DNA of 31,120 nucleotides, from the NCBI GenBank assembly GCA_025997135.1, contig BNUE01000008.1:1-31120 (forward strand). The letters run 5' to 3'. Positions 1-15,000 of this stretch are shown one piece after another (the stretch's first letter is position 1; each line of letters opens with the position of its first letter). Both the position numbers and the translations under genes were made by a program. Origin of the DNA: a candidate division SR1 bacterium. Its GTDB lineage: Bacteria > Patescibacteriota > Gracilibacteria > Absconditabacterales > Absconditicoccaceae. The notes under the pieces are model-generated. The model saw nothing but the letters and a program-made list of their open reading frames with translations. It ran no database searches and had not been told where the DNA came from.

Positions 1-3000
1 GAATAGGTTAAAACTGCATTAATTTGTTCCACTGGCAAAAGCTCATCATTTTTGAAACAGCGAACTGACTGACCAAAAGCACGAACTTCAGATTCAGATG
101 GACGCAAGGCATCTTTATTTACGTATAACTGGCTAGCGGAACTGCCATTAGGACTTGAAAGCCAATAATATCCATTTTGTCCCTGCTCACCTACGGAAAT
201 ATCGTATGTATAATTACGATACCCAGCAAATGGCAATAATAAATCGTTGATAAACTTAATTCATACACCATCTTCATTGAGTTCTTTGTAGCCATTTATG
301 ATATCTACTCAATTTTCTAGTGATCATGAGTTTATAGCCTGCCAAGCAATCAAAACGTCTCCCCACTCACCCGCACTAGGCACATGATAACCAGCAGGAC
401 ATGGTCACTGTCTATCCACGTCAGGATTTAAATTGTAATTATTAGCTTTTGCGTCTCATTCTCATCATCGTAGATTATTATTTGGCACAGCTGACCAATC
501 TTCATCTTGGGAAACTGCATTAGTTGAATCTTCATTTTCTGTGATATAAATTCACCTATTAAACCAATTTCATGGACCATATCATGAGGCATCTATCTGG
601 TCAGTGCTGGTGATAATTCAGTCAGTGCCAGCATTTGGGAAGGCATAATTATTTCCTCGCTGGAAGTATGCACCGTATGAGGATACTCCAGTTCCTGCAA
701 CAGAAGATCCTAGATTACAAGCCATAATAATATTTCCTCAGATATTAAGATTTGGAATATCACAGGTATTTAGTCATCCTGGGACGTCTGTCAAAATCCA
801 GTCAATAGTAACAAAAGTCTGACCTGTGACTCAGGCAATACTCTGGAACTCTATCACATCATCAATAACGGAAGCTGTATAAATTTTAATTCGCGTAGTT
901 GCATTTGACTGAAACCAGCCGTCATTTAGGACTGTACCTGTGGTATTTAGCGTCAATGTCGCAGATACACTCGAAACAAATCCTGCGTCAGGTCATGGTG
1001 AATAGCTCACACTACCTGAAATCGGACTACGATCAATATTTCCAACTGTAGCTGTAATATCTCAGGTATTACCTGCTAAATCTGTGAAGTAGAAGACAAA
1101 ATCACCATTGTCTGTAAATGTATACGTAAATTCACCTGAATTATTATTTATAACCACTCATGACTTATCAAAACTAATAGTAACTACAACATCCTGATTT
1201 GTCAGTAAGAGTGTAGAATATTCAATAGTAGGAACCGCTCTTATCCTATCTATTCGATCGACAGTTGCTGTGAGAGTTCATACATTTCACAAGTCGTCCT
1301 CAAATTCAAATTCAAAACTTCCATTTCCAGTAAAAACGTAGTTTTCATCAGGATTATTTATCATTATTATATTTTCTGAGCATCCAGTTAAAGTAGCGAT
1401 AACGTCTTGGTTTGTCAGAGTAGAAGGTGAATATGATATATCACAAATTGGATCATCATTATCTAACCAATCGATTTCGACATGTAAAAACTGATGTATT
1501 CCGTACGAATTTACAAAATTAACTGGTTCAATTACATTGTTTGTGTAAGTTTTGGTGAAAGTTGTTGCATTTATTCTAGTTCGACCAGAAGATAGAACAT
1601 CAATTGTCATCTCTGATTTCAGAGTCACCTGAACACTTCCTGTAATAATAGTTGGACCATTTGGCGAATAACTCAAAGTTGCATTGATTTCTTCTAATGG
1701 CAAAGTATCTGTATTCTTGAAACAGCGGATAGACTGAGCATATGCACGATTATCAACATATCCAAAAGTAATAGATTCGTCCTCTGTATCAAAGACAACA
1801 ATAAGATTATTATCTCCATCAGTATCAACTGTCAGATAATCTCCGACATCTCCAACATCTCCAAGAGAATAAGGCGACTGCTTTTCACGGTATCCTGCAT
1901 AGGGAAGCATAAAATCTGCTACAAATTGTGCTAGAGTATCCGCACCGTCCAATACTCAATCCTCTTCATTCAAATCTCAATCAATAATAGATTCTGAGTT
2001 AATATATAACCAATCGGATGCCAATCCTAGCCATTCATCAAGTGTCGGTATATGATAACCTATCGGACATGCTCACTGATGAGCTAAATCTGAGTCCTCC
2101 TCTCATCATCGCAGATTATCATTTTTAGGATTAGACCAATCACTAGGAGATCAAATAAATAAACTACTATTATACCGATTTCATGGTCCATAACTTGTGG
2201 CGTCAACCTGAACTGTAGAAGTAGTAGGAGTCTGACTACGAGAGAATGGATAATTATTTCCTCGCTGAAAATGAGCACCGTATGAGACTTCTCACAAGCC
2301 AGCAATGGAAGTTCCTAGATTACAAGCCATTATTTGATAGTTTCCTACACTAATATCTGAAGTATCACATGTATTAACTCATCATTGGACATCTGTATAA
2401 ATCCAGTCAATAGATACATCTACTGAACCTGTCATTGATCATCCTGTCTGTCCCACAGTACTCTGAAAATTTACAATATCATTTATAACTGATACTGTGT
2501 ACATCTTGCTTCGCGTTAGATCATCGATTTTATTTCGTCATTCCTCTAAAACTATACCTGAGACATCAGTAATTAATGTAGCTGTCACACTCGAAACAAA
2601 TCCTGCGTCAGGTCATGGTGAATAGCTGATAGAACCTGTAATTGGAAGTGGAGTACGATCAATATTCCCAACTGTCGCTGTTGCCTCTCAGGTATGACCT
2701 ACTAAATCATGAAAATAGAATGTAAAATTACCATTGTCTGTAAATGTATAGTTATGATCTCATGAATTATTGTCAATAATTACCAAAAGTTTATCAAAGC
2801 TGATAGTAGCAACTACGTCTTGGTTTGTCCATCATGTCTCAGAATACTCAATATTAAAGCCAATCTCTTGTTTATCAATCCGATCAATCAAATATCATGT
2901 AGATGAAGTGTTTCCTGCTAAGTCTGTGAAATAAACCGTTCCAGAGGTATTATAAGCTACATTTAATGTAAATTCAGTTCCCGTAAGATCTCCACTTCGA

Positions 3001-6000
3001 CCATCTGGCAAATAAACTGATTCAGATAAAGTTAAAGTTATTTGAACATCGTCTTTTGTCGGGGTATCTAATATATAATCTACACTAACTGCAAAAGGTA
3101 AATCTTTATCAATATTTGTGATTTCATACCCTGTAGCTTCTGATATATTTCACTCTCTATCTTTTATCTTGATAAATCCAGAACCATTGGCTGTAAAAGT
3201 AGCACTAGGATTTGTAGATCGAGAGTTACCATTGTCGAAACTATATTGTTGCACTAGATTATTATCGGTTCCTGTAACGGTCAAAGTTACTGAGCCTGAA
3301 GTAGGAGTCATAGGTTCTTGTGATACTGAAGTAATAATAGGTGGAGTCTGGTCTATCCGATCCACTAAAACATTTCCTGTAGTCTCATTGCCTGCAATAT
3401 CGAAAACATGCACAATAAATCCACTATTTTCAGAGAAAGTCTGAGTAAATATCTGCTGTGAATCTGAATAAATTCGTCCATCTGGTGTCTGAGTAGGTTC
3501 ACTCATAAGTAAAATGGCTACTACAGGCTGATTTGTAGGAGTAGATGGTATATAGAATATACTCAAAATACTTGCAGGCTGCTTATCAATTCGTGAGACA
3601 TTTGCTACAGCTAGACCCACATTTCATGCAGTATCCTGAAAATAGAATGTAAATGTACCATTTCATGTAAATACATAATCTGTGCTTTCTCCATTATTTA
3701 GGATTATTACTCATGATTTGTCAAAAGCGATGGAAGCTATCACATCCTGATTTGTGGCTCCAGTAGTAGAATAAGTGATAGTACCCTGAGGCGGAAGCTT
3801 ATCAATCCAGTCTACATTAGCCCAGGCTGAACCTGTATTTCAGTATTTATCATGAAAATAGAAAGTAAAGTCTCCATTTTCTGTGAAGGTATAAGATGTA
3901 CTTCCAGAATTATTATCAATAATCACGTCTGGCTTATTAAAGATAACATTTGCACTTACGGACTGATTTGTCATACCTGTCAGAGAGAAGATAATAAGTC
4001 CTGTCACTGGTGTCTTATCTATCCAATCTAGAAGCATATCTACATGACCTTCATTTCAGAGTAGATCGAAAAGGCTGACTGTACCACTCCAGTTTCCAGT
4101 GAAAATTTTGGTAAAACTCAATCCTGTCGATGATCACTGCCGTCCTGATGGTCTAAATATAGGTTCATCACTGGTCAATGTGGCTGTCACTAACTGATTT
4201 GTAAACCCTGGTATATCATACTCTACCTCAGCGATTGGTGCTACATTATCTATTCGATCTATGAAGATTTCAGTGTTTCATACTCTACTTACTAGGTTCA
4301 TAAAGCTGACTGTACCACTAAAATTATCTGTAAAAACCTTTGAAAACTCTGTGCTAATAGTCGCAGGAGTCCATCATTCAGGGGCAAAGACAGGTTCACT
4401 AACATTTAAATATACTGTCACTCCTCCACTCGTTTGTGTTTCTGGGAAATAAGATAAAGAAATAGCCTCTGGAGTCTTGTCATTTATTCGATCAATCTCA
4501 ATATATGCACTTCCTGTATTTCATACTAAATCTGTGAAGATCACAGTTCAAGTGGTATTTTCAGTATATATTTTGCTAAAATAGGTACCCTGAGTAGTCC
4601 CTCCAGAACTCGTCCATCCGATAGGAGTATTGATAATCTCATCTGTAATAAATCGTGCTGTCACTGCATCATTTGTGAGAGAGTCAGGATCATATCACTG
4701 ATCAAATACTGTAGGTGAAGTCTTATCTATCCAATCAATAGAAATACCTGTACTTCATGAATTTCCTACTAAATCTGTGAAGGTAAGAGTAAATCCTGTG
4801 TTTTCAGTGAAAATATGAGAAAAAGTCTGTCCAGTTTCATTTCATGCTCGTCATAAAGGTCTATTGATAGTTTCGCTAACGAAAATAGAGATAGTTACTG
4901 AATCTTTGGTTGGAGTAGATGGTGAGGCAATTACAGTCGTCACCACAGGAATTATATTATCTAATCGATCAACTATCGCCCTCATACTTCCTGGATTTCC
5001 TGCCTGATCCATAAACTGGAAGATAAATTCACCATTTCATGTAAAAATATAACCTGTAAGTCAATTGTTATTTGTGACTAATACTCCTGATTTATTGAAA
5101 GCGATGGAAGCTAAAACGCTACCTGAAGATGCTGTATCTGGGGTGTATGCAATCGTAGCGGTCGCACCTTGTTTATCTATCCAATCGATGAAGAATCAGG
5201 TTTGTCCCTTATTTCCTACTAAATCTGTAAATTCTACTATTCAATTACTATTATTGAAAAAAGTTCTAGTAAAGACTGTCCCTATCTCTGGTCCTTCTCG
5301 TCAAATCGGCTGGTGAACTGGCTCACTCACGGTCAATGTAGCTATAACATCAGAGTTTACCAATCCAGAGCCCTCTGGAGAATAAGTCATAGAAATAGCA
5401 GTAGGTGAAATTTTATCAATTCATGAAACAAGTGCTGTAGATTCTCCTGTATTTCCTGCTGAATCAATGAAGGTGAATGTAAAATCTCCATCTCAGGTGA
5501 AGAGATGATATGTTGCACCATCGTTATTTGTCACATTAACTCAAAGTTTATCGAAGCTAATAGTAGCAACTACATCCTGATTGGTAGGTCAAGAAGGTGT
5601 ATAAGTAATGGTCGGAATAGCTGAAATTTTATCAATCTGAGAAATCTGGATAATTCATGTTCACTGATTCCCTATCATATCATAAATTGCCAGATTATAT
5701 CAGGTATTGTCTGTGAAAGTCTTGGTGAAAAGGCTACCTACATAATCCCCCTCTCGTCCGTCTGGCTGATAAATTGGTTCATTTGTGAAGATAGTCACCT
5801 GCACAGTTCCATTTGTAGGAGCTATCGGAGTATACATAACGACTGTGGTTAGAGGCGGATTTTTATCGATCCAGTCAACCATTGCTGTAATATTGCCTGT
5901 ATTTCATGCTGGATCACTATAATTAAATGTGAAAATTCCATTTCCAGTAAACTCATGATCACGAGAATAATCGTTATTTAGGATATTTACTCATACTTTG

Positions 6001-9000
6001 TTAAAATCAACTGAAGCGATAACATTTCCTGAGGTAGAAGTGGAAGGAGAATAAGTCAGATATGCACTAATTCCCTCTCTATCGATCCAATTGATAAAAA
6101 TATCTGCTTCTCATTTATTTCATACTAAATCTGTAAAACTAACTGTGCCTGAATAATTAGTAGAGAAATACCTAGAAAAGCCTGTGCCTATCGTAGGTCA
6201 TGACCATCATAAAGGCTGTCGGACCAATTCATCAGTCTCTAACTCAACTAAAACATCTGAGTTTGTAAATGTTGCACCATCTGGATAAGTAATAGTTCCT
6301 ACTGGTAAAGCCTTGTCAATACATGAAACAGTCGCTGTCAGCGTTCCTGTATTTCCTGCTGGATCCTGAAATAAAAAATCAAAATCTCAATCCTGCGTAA
6401 ATAAGTGATAAAAATGTCCAGAATTATTCAGAATTATTACTCCTGTTTTATTAAAGCTAACTGTCGCTAAAACAGATTGATTGGTCGGTCCATCTGGCAG
6501 ATATACCACTTCTCATGATGCAACTGTCCTATCAATATTAGAGATAGAAATCTGACTCGTGCCATCGTTTCATACTAAATCGTAGAAAGTCAGGTCAAAT
6601 CACGTATTTTCTGTGAATATTCTCGTGAAGAAAGTTCCTGTAGCATTTCATATCCAGTCAGCAGGCTGATAAATTGGTTCACTGGTAATAAGTGTCGCAA
6701 CTACATTCTGATTTGTCAGAGATGATGGCGAATACATCAGCATTATCTGAGATGGATGGACAGTATCAATCCAGTCTACAATCGCTATCTCTGAGCCTGT
6801 ATTTCATGCCTGATCAATGAAAGTAAAGGTGAAGTTGTCGTTGGCTGTGAATAAGTAAGTATCTGAGTCTATCTCTACATTTGGCTTATCGAAAGTAATA
6901 GTTGCAAGGACTGATCCTGAAGTCGGAGTCGAAGGAAGATATGAAATTGTGCCTACTGCTGAGTCTTTTTCGATCCAATCGATGATAAGTCAGGTTTGTC
7001 CTATATTTCAGACTAGGTCAGTAAAAGTGAGACTTCCACTATAATTATTTGTAAAATCTCTCTCAAATACCATTCATGAAAGATCTGTCTGTTCCCATCA
7101 TACTAAAAGCTGAATTGGCTCGTTAACCGTCAAAATTGCATGAACATTATCATTTGTCGGTGCTGTATTATCTGGATCAAAGTTCAAAGATACCGCCTGT
7201 GGAGCTATTTTGTCTATCCAACTAACAGTCGCCATCACGATTCCTGTATTTCCTGCCTGATCACGATACTGGAATGTAAAAGTGCCATTATTTGAGAAAA
7301 GATGATAAAACTGCCCAGAATTATTTGTGATAACTACTCACTCTTTATCAAAACTAAGTTGTGCTATCACATCCTGATTTGTATCAGAGGCTGGCAAATA
7401 AGTAATAGTAGGAGTCGGTAAACTTCTATCAAACCAGTCAATGAATATGCCAGTCGTCCCCTCTCTACCTACGAGATCATAGAATGAAACTGTAGAATCT
7501 GTATTGTCTGTGTAAGTTTTTGTGAAGAATGTGCCTATCGCATTTCCATCTCGTCAAGCAGGCTGAACAATCGGCTCATCGACTAACAAAGTAACCTGCA
7601 CTGAAGTATTTGTAGGAGTCGTAGGTGAATAAAGTACCTGAACAGCTGATGGGTTCTGAAGATCTATCCAGTCAACGTATGCCGTTTCACGACCAGTCGT
7701 CCCTGCAATATCCATATATTCAAAAGTTATTTCTCCGTTTCATGTAAATAATCGAGTATTTTCATCACATGGAGCTGCTACTTCTCACTGATAACAAGCC
7801 GTCACGATCGTACCAATTTTATTAAAGTCGATAGTAGCGATAACTCCTCCTGATGTTGGAGTAGATGGGGTATAGCTAATTGTTCATTTTGTAAGAATTT
7901 TATCAATCCAAGAGATTGTGATGCCCGTACTACCTGGATTTCCTACCATATCGAAGAATGAAACTGTAGTATCAGTATTTGAAATATAAGCTCTAGTAAA
8001 TTCAGTTCCACCATTCTCTCCTAATCGCCCTGCTGGAGTCTGTATTGGCTCGGATGTCTCGAGAGTTGCGATTACTTCTGAAGTGGTAGAAGAAGATGGT
8101 GAATACGAAACGTCGGTCGCGATCGGTACGTCCTTATCTATCCGATCGACAGTTGCAGTCAGACTTCCTGTATTTCCTACCTGATCGATGAATGTAAAAG
8201 TAAAGTCGCCATCTCAGGTGAAAGCATGGAAAATTAGTCCAGAATTATTTGTGATAACCACTCCTGATTTATTGAAAGAGATTGAGGCTAAAACATCCTG
8301 ATTTGTAGGTCATGATGGAGAATAAGAAATAGAGGCAGAAAGCTGATCTTTGTCTATTCGGGTAATTTTTACATTTGTAGAGCCTTGGTTTCATACGAGG
8401 TCTAGGAAATAAATAGTCGTATCTATATTGTCTGTATAAATTTTGGTAAATAACATTCCTGTGGCTGAAGCTCCAGTCCATCCATCTGGACAATAAATAG
8501 GTTCATTGGTCAGTAAAGTCGCCTGCACAGGGAGAAGAGTAGAAACGCTCGGAGAATACATAATCGTCAAAGCCTCAGGTGGAGTCTGATCTATCCAGTT
8601 AACAGTTGCCGTAGCTGTGTCTATATTTCCTACTAAATCTTCATATTCAAACTCAAACTCACCATTTGCAGTGAAAGTATAATCCGTGACTCAATCGTTA
8701 TTTAGTATGATTACTCACTCTTTGTCGAAGCTAATAGATGCAATCACAGCTCACGATGTCGCTGATGCAGGAGAGTATGAGAATGAGGCTGTCGCATTTT
8801 CCTTGTCTATCCAGTTGATAAGAATTCCGGTCTGAGATGTATTTCCAACTAAATCTGTAAAAGAAACTGAAGTATTTGTATTGTCTGTAAAAACTCTGGT
8901 AAAAGTAGTCCCCTGCGATGCTCATGATCGTCCGTCAGGTCTATGAACTAATTCATCAACTGTCAAAACCGCCATTACATCTTCATGAGTGATAGAATCT

Positions 9001-12000
9001 GGATCAAAAGTCAGACTTACCACTGATGGAGGAGTCTTATCAATTCGGTTTACATCAATGAAAGTAGAAGTCTGATTCCCTGCAAAATCGTAAATATCTA
9101 CATATCAGCTTCGATTTGATGTGAAAGTACGCGTGAAAAGTAGTCCTGCTCAGTTCCAATCCTCTGGAGTCTGAACTGATTTATTGGCGAAAATAGTCGC
9201 TATCACATCTCCATTTGTCGCTGATGATGGAGTATATAAGGTCAGAAGTATCTGAGGTTGAACGACATCCATCCAGTTTACAATTGCCGTCTCACTTCCT
9301 AAATTTCCTGCCTCGTCCATAAATGTAAACATAAAACTACCATTGTCAGTGAAAGTATAGCCAGTCTGACCGCCATTGTTTGTCACTGTTACGCCTGATT
9401 TATTGAAAGTAATCTCTGCTAGAACTGGTTCGTTGGTCGTGCCTGTGGTAGAATAAGAGATGGTTCAGATTACTGGAGTTTTGTCTATTCGTGAGACTTC
9501 TGCGGTCAAATCCCCTGTCCTACCTACACGATCTCTATATTGAAAATTGAAAAAGTTATTACCCGTGAAAAGATACCAAGTAATTCATGCATTATTATCG
9601 ATAGTTACTCATGGTTTATTGAAATTGATAGTTGCGATTACAGATTGATTTGTAGTTCAAGTGGTAGAATAAGAAATATCAGCCTCAATAGGATCTTTAT
9701 CTATCCAAGAAACAACTGCTGTAGCCTGCCCTGTATTTCCTGCTTCATCATGAAAATTATAGGTAAAGCTACCATTTCAGGTAAAATTATAACCAGAAGT
9801 AGGTAAATTGTCAATTATTACGCCTTCTTTTGTAAATGAGATGGTTGCATAGACATCTTCATCTGTCCAATCCCTAGTCGAATAGTCAATCGTTGCACCG
9901 ATGGCTGTTTTATCAATCCAGTCTACCCTCGCCTCAGTGGACGCTATATTTCATGCTCTATCGACATATTGGAAAGTGAAAGTTCCATTTTTGGTGAAAG
10001 TATAATCTGTAGTCGGGATAGAGCCTGTATTATTGAGCATAGTCACCTCAGGCTCATTGAATGTAATTCTAGCGACTACATCTGCATTTGTCCGTCAAGA
10101 ATTGCTGGGGATATATTGAATTGTCCCAACTGGTGGTGTCTTATCAATTCGAGTTACTGTCGCTCTGGCTGTTCACTGGTTTCCATATGGATCCTGAAAA
10201 GTATAGAGGAAAGTATCATTTCAGGTAAAATTACGTGTTGCACTTCAGGAGTTATTTGTGATTATCATTCAGCTTTTATTGAAATTTGTCAGAGTCGCGA
10301 CCACATCGAAACGAGTCCACTGAGTAGTGGAATACTGTATAGACCCTGTCACAGGTACTTTATCAATCCATGTCACTTGGGCAATTTTCTCACCAAGATT
10401 ACCATATTTGTCGTGGAAAGTGAAGGTGAAAATGTCATTTTGTGTGAAAATATGAGTATCGTTTGGTTGGTATGTGGATGTAGTTCCTGAGATAGATGTG
10501 ATAGTAATATCAGGCTTATTAAAGCTGATTACCGTTTCCACGTCTTGATTGGTATTGGAAGAAGGATAGAAAGTCAGAGTTCCAGTGATTGGAGTCTTGT
10601 CTATCCAGTTTACAGTTGAGGTTCTGGAGCCTGTATTTCAGTAAGCATCTACATAATAGAAGATAAAAGTACCGTTTCCTGTGAAGTTGAAGTATGAGGT
10701 CGAATGCTCTACTGGATTTCAATTAAGCAGTCCAGATGTCACGACTACTCATGACTTATTGAAATGAAGAGTGGCAAGTACATCCTGATTTGTGAATCAT
10801 GTAATAGAATAAGTCAAAGTGCTGGTTACAGGTGATTTATCAATTCGGGAAACATTGGCAGTCCTGGAGCCTGTATTTCAGTAAGCATCTCTGAATTCAA
10901 ATGTAAAGCTACCTGACTGAGTAAATGTGTATCCTGTAAGTCCGTTATTATTTGTGACTATTACGTTTTCTTTGTTGAAGGTGATCGATACGTTTACATT
11001 CTGATTTGTATTTTCTAGTGTCGAAAATTCAAGTTCAGCATTCACTGGACTCTTGTCTATTCGTGAAACTTCAGCGTATGCTGAACCTGTATTGCCATAA
11101 CTATCTGTAAAATTGAAGGTGTAATTTCCATTTTGATTGAAAATATATCATGTAGAGCCACCATTTCATTGGACTGTTACATTGGCTTTATTGAAATTTA
11201 CTGTGGCAAGGACAGATTGATTGGTCAGTCAAGTGGTAGAATATGACACTGTGGCTGTTACTGGTGTCTTGTCGATCCGCGAAATAATAAGTCATGTGTA
11301 TCATTCATTTCACACAATATCTAAAAAGCTGACTTCACTGATGATGTTTCCTGTGAAAACTCTGGTAAAACTCGTGCCTTGCAGAGCTCCTGACCATCAT
11401 TCTGGCTTTCGAACTGTTTCATTGGTTATAAGAGTCGCAGTTACATCTTGATTAGTATTTGAAGGTGGGGTGAAAGTCAATGAGTTAGCGATAGGATCAG
11501 ATTTATCTATATTGTTTACTGTAGCTGTGGCTGATCCAGTCATTCCTGCCTCGTCTATGAATTGGAATGTGAAAGATCAGTTTCCTGTAAAAATACGCGA
11601 ATATCCACTATTATTTGTAACTGTAATTCAATCTTTATTGAAGCCTGTAAGAGTCACTGTTATGTTTTGATTGGTTGCTCCTGTATTAGAATAGCTTACT
11701 GAAGCTGATGGTGGGGTCAAGAACCTGAGAACATCAACTGCACGGTTTTTCGCTAGATCGGAAGCACTCAAAGCACAGCTATACACACGGACAGACATAA
11801 TCTGAGCATTAGTTTTGTAGGTAGTCTGATTATAGATACCATTCATAAATATATTGGTTGGATGCTGAGGAGCAGCGTATGCGTATGCGGCTATGCCTGC
11901 ATTACTTCCATTTATGTATTGAGCGATAGAATTACCTCATGCCTGAGCATTTACTACTGTATAGGTAGCAGTATTATCAGCAGCATTTCTAGTAGCAGTC

Positions 12001-15000
12001 CTGTATGTAGCATTAGCAGTCGTCCCTCACTGTCTCCATTCTGCCTGTCTAGCAGTACCATTTAGTCTAATACCTCCTACCAGTCCATTTTGAGTTGCAG
12101 TAGCAGTATAAGAAGTAGTGGTAGAAGTAGAAAGGAAAACTCAAAGATTATTTGTCTGAGGTGTCGCATCGTAAAAATTATTAAATAGAACTTCTATCGT
12201 GTAGGCAGCACTATTATTTGGTCTGTAAGGCGTCGTAATACGAGAATTGGCATTTGTGCTAAACTGGAAATACTTATTACCCCAGTTTACACCTCATGCT
12301 GTGACAGTTCCATCTCTTCACGTACCTGATAGATCTCTCCATATAGTAGTAGAGTCTGAATGTCATGTCCCTGTGTTATTGATACCATCATATCGAAGTT
12401 CCAGACAGTTGTCTACGTATCACAGTGGAAGTACACTACCTTTTGCGATCCAACTCACGTTAGCCACCTGAGAACCTGTATTTCAGTAAATATCTGAATA
12501 CTGAAAAGTAAATGTACCGTTGGCTGTAAATATACGTGAGGCTCAGCCAGGATTATTTGTCACTGTTACTCATGGTTTATTAAATTGCAGGGACGCAACC
12601 ACATCTCAGAGTGTAGGATAAGTAATATCGTATGAAATAGTAGACTCAACAGGTGTCCTATCGATCCAATTGATAAAAATTCAGGTGGAAGCTGTGTTTC
12701 ATGCTGCATCTGTGAAGCTAACAGACCCACTATAATTAGCTGAAAATGCACGAGTAAACACAGTTCCAGCAGCATTTCAGCTCCAACCTAAAGGCAATGA
12801 GATATTCTCTGATAAAGTCAAGGTTGCGATTACATCTTTATTTGTGAAAGTCGGTGAATCATAAGTCAGACTAAGGGCTTCTGGGGCAGTTTTATCTATC
12901 CAATATACTTCAGCCATTGTCGTTCCTGTATTTCCATAGCTATCCTGAAAATTGAATACATAAGTACCATTGTGAGTAAAGGTATAGTTTTGTCCAAAAC
13001 ATTCTACCAATATTCATCATTCAACACATGTCGTCAGAGTTACATTTGATTTGTTAAAATTGATAGTTGCCTGCACATCCTGATTAGTCAGACTCATAGT
13101 AGAATAATTGATAGTTCCAGTGACTGGAGTCTTATCTATCCGTGTAATATTAATGCCTGTGCTATTTGCATTTCCTACCATATCGTAGAAAGTTACGGTA
13201 GTGCCTGTATTGGCTGAATATACTCTATTGAAGAGTTGTCATGTAACATTTCCAGCTCGTCATGATGGTCTTTGAATGATTTCATTGGTAAGCATTGTTA
13301 CTGTTACGGAGGTATTTGTATCATGAGTAGGATCATATACTAATACTTCTATCTGAGGAGGCTGTTTGTCTATTCGATTGACATTGGCTGTAGCTGATCA
13401 TGTATTTCCGTATGGATCTATAAAATAGAATGTAAAAGCTCAATTATTGGTAAAAGTATGAGCTCATCACTGATATGGAGGGAATGGTGCTGTCCGATCA
13501 TCTACTCAATCCTCATTGGTGATAATTACTCATTCTTTATTAAATCTAATTCTTGCGACTACATCCTGATTGGTATTGGAGGAGATAGAGTAAGATATCG
13601 TTCAAATTACGGGGCTTTTATCGATATTTGTAATGATAATTCCTGTACTACCTATATTTCCTGCTAAATCTGTGAAAGACAATACTTCATTAGTATTTGC
13701 TGTAAATGTTTTACGCATTACTGTGCCTGTCGTCGTCCATATCCATCACTCTGGCAAAATTACTGGTTCATTTATCTGAACTGAGGCTGATACATCTCCA
13801 TTTGTAGGTGTAGTCGGAACTAAGGTTATCCTAGTTGCCTGTGGCACTATCTTATCCATCCAATCGACAATCGCAGTCGTCGAACCTGTATTTCAGTATT
13901 TATCCTGAAAATAGAATGTATATTCAGCATTATCTGTAAATGTGTAGGTCATACCGTTACAATCTTGAGGGACTCATCGCAAAGCACAGCTAGTAAGGAC
14001 TACCTCAGCATCACTACCCTTATTTATACTCAAAGTAGCAACTAAAGACTGATTTGTAAGTCATGTATTAGAATATGAGATAGAACCTGTCAATAGACTG
14101 CGATCTATCCAAGAGACAATCGCTCTAGTCGTACCGTGCATTGTGTAATCTGGGTCATGAAAAGAAAACTCAAAAATGCCGTTGTCCATGAAAGTTATCT
14201 GAGTGCCACTCATACATGGAGGATCTACATATAGACAGTTATATTCATCATCTACAATCGTACCTGTCACGTTAAAGATAGCAGTAGCCACGACTGGTTG
14301 ATTTGTAAATCCAGTAATAGAATAGTTTATCTTTGCATAAATAGTCGATTTATCTATCCAGTCCACAAATGCTGTCTCGCTACCTGTATTTCCATAAGCA
14401 TCGTGATACTGAAAAGTAAAGCTTCCCGTGTTTTCAAAAAGGTAATTGGTAGCTGGAGTATTGCCTGAATTATTGGTGACAATAACTCCTGATTTATTAA
14501 AAGAGATAGAAGCCAGAACGTCTCCGTTTGTAATTCCTAAATCTGAGATAGGATCATAAACGATAGTAGCTGTAATTGGGCTCTTATCGATCCAAGTAAT
14601 ATTGATTACTGCATTTCCTACATTTCCGATCAGATCTGTCAACTCAATAATTTCACCAGAAACATTAGCTGAATACATTTTGGTAAATACTGTTCCTGTC
14701 GTCGCTCATTCCTGTCCATTCCAGCCATCTGGTTTGAAGACTGATTCAGTGGTAATCATAGTCACTGCTACATCTGTATTTGTAGGAGCTGAAGGGGTAT
14801 AAAGAAAAACTGCTGATGGTGGAACCTTATCGATCCAAGTGATATTGAGACCTGTAGATCACGGATTGCCTACCTGATCTACAAAGTTTACCGTACCTGT
14901 AAAATTAGAACTAAACAGCTTTGTAAAGCTCTTTGAATCTCCTGTAACTGGAGTTCGTCATGGCATAGTTCCAGTTTCATTGATTGTAATGGTAGCCAAA

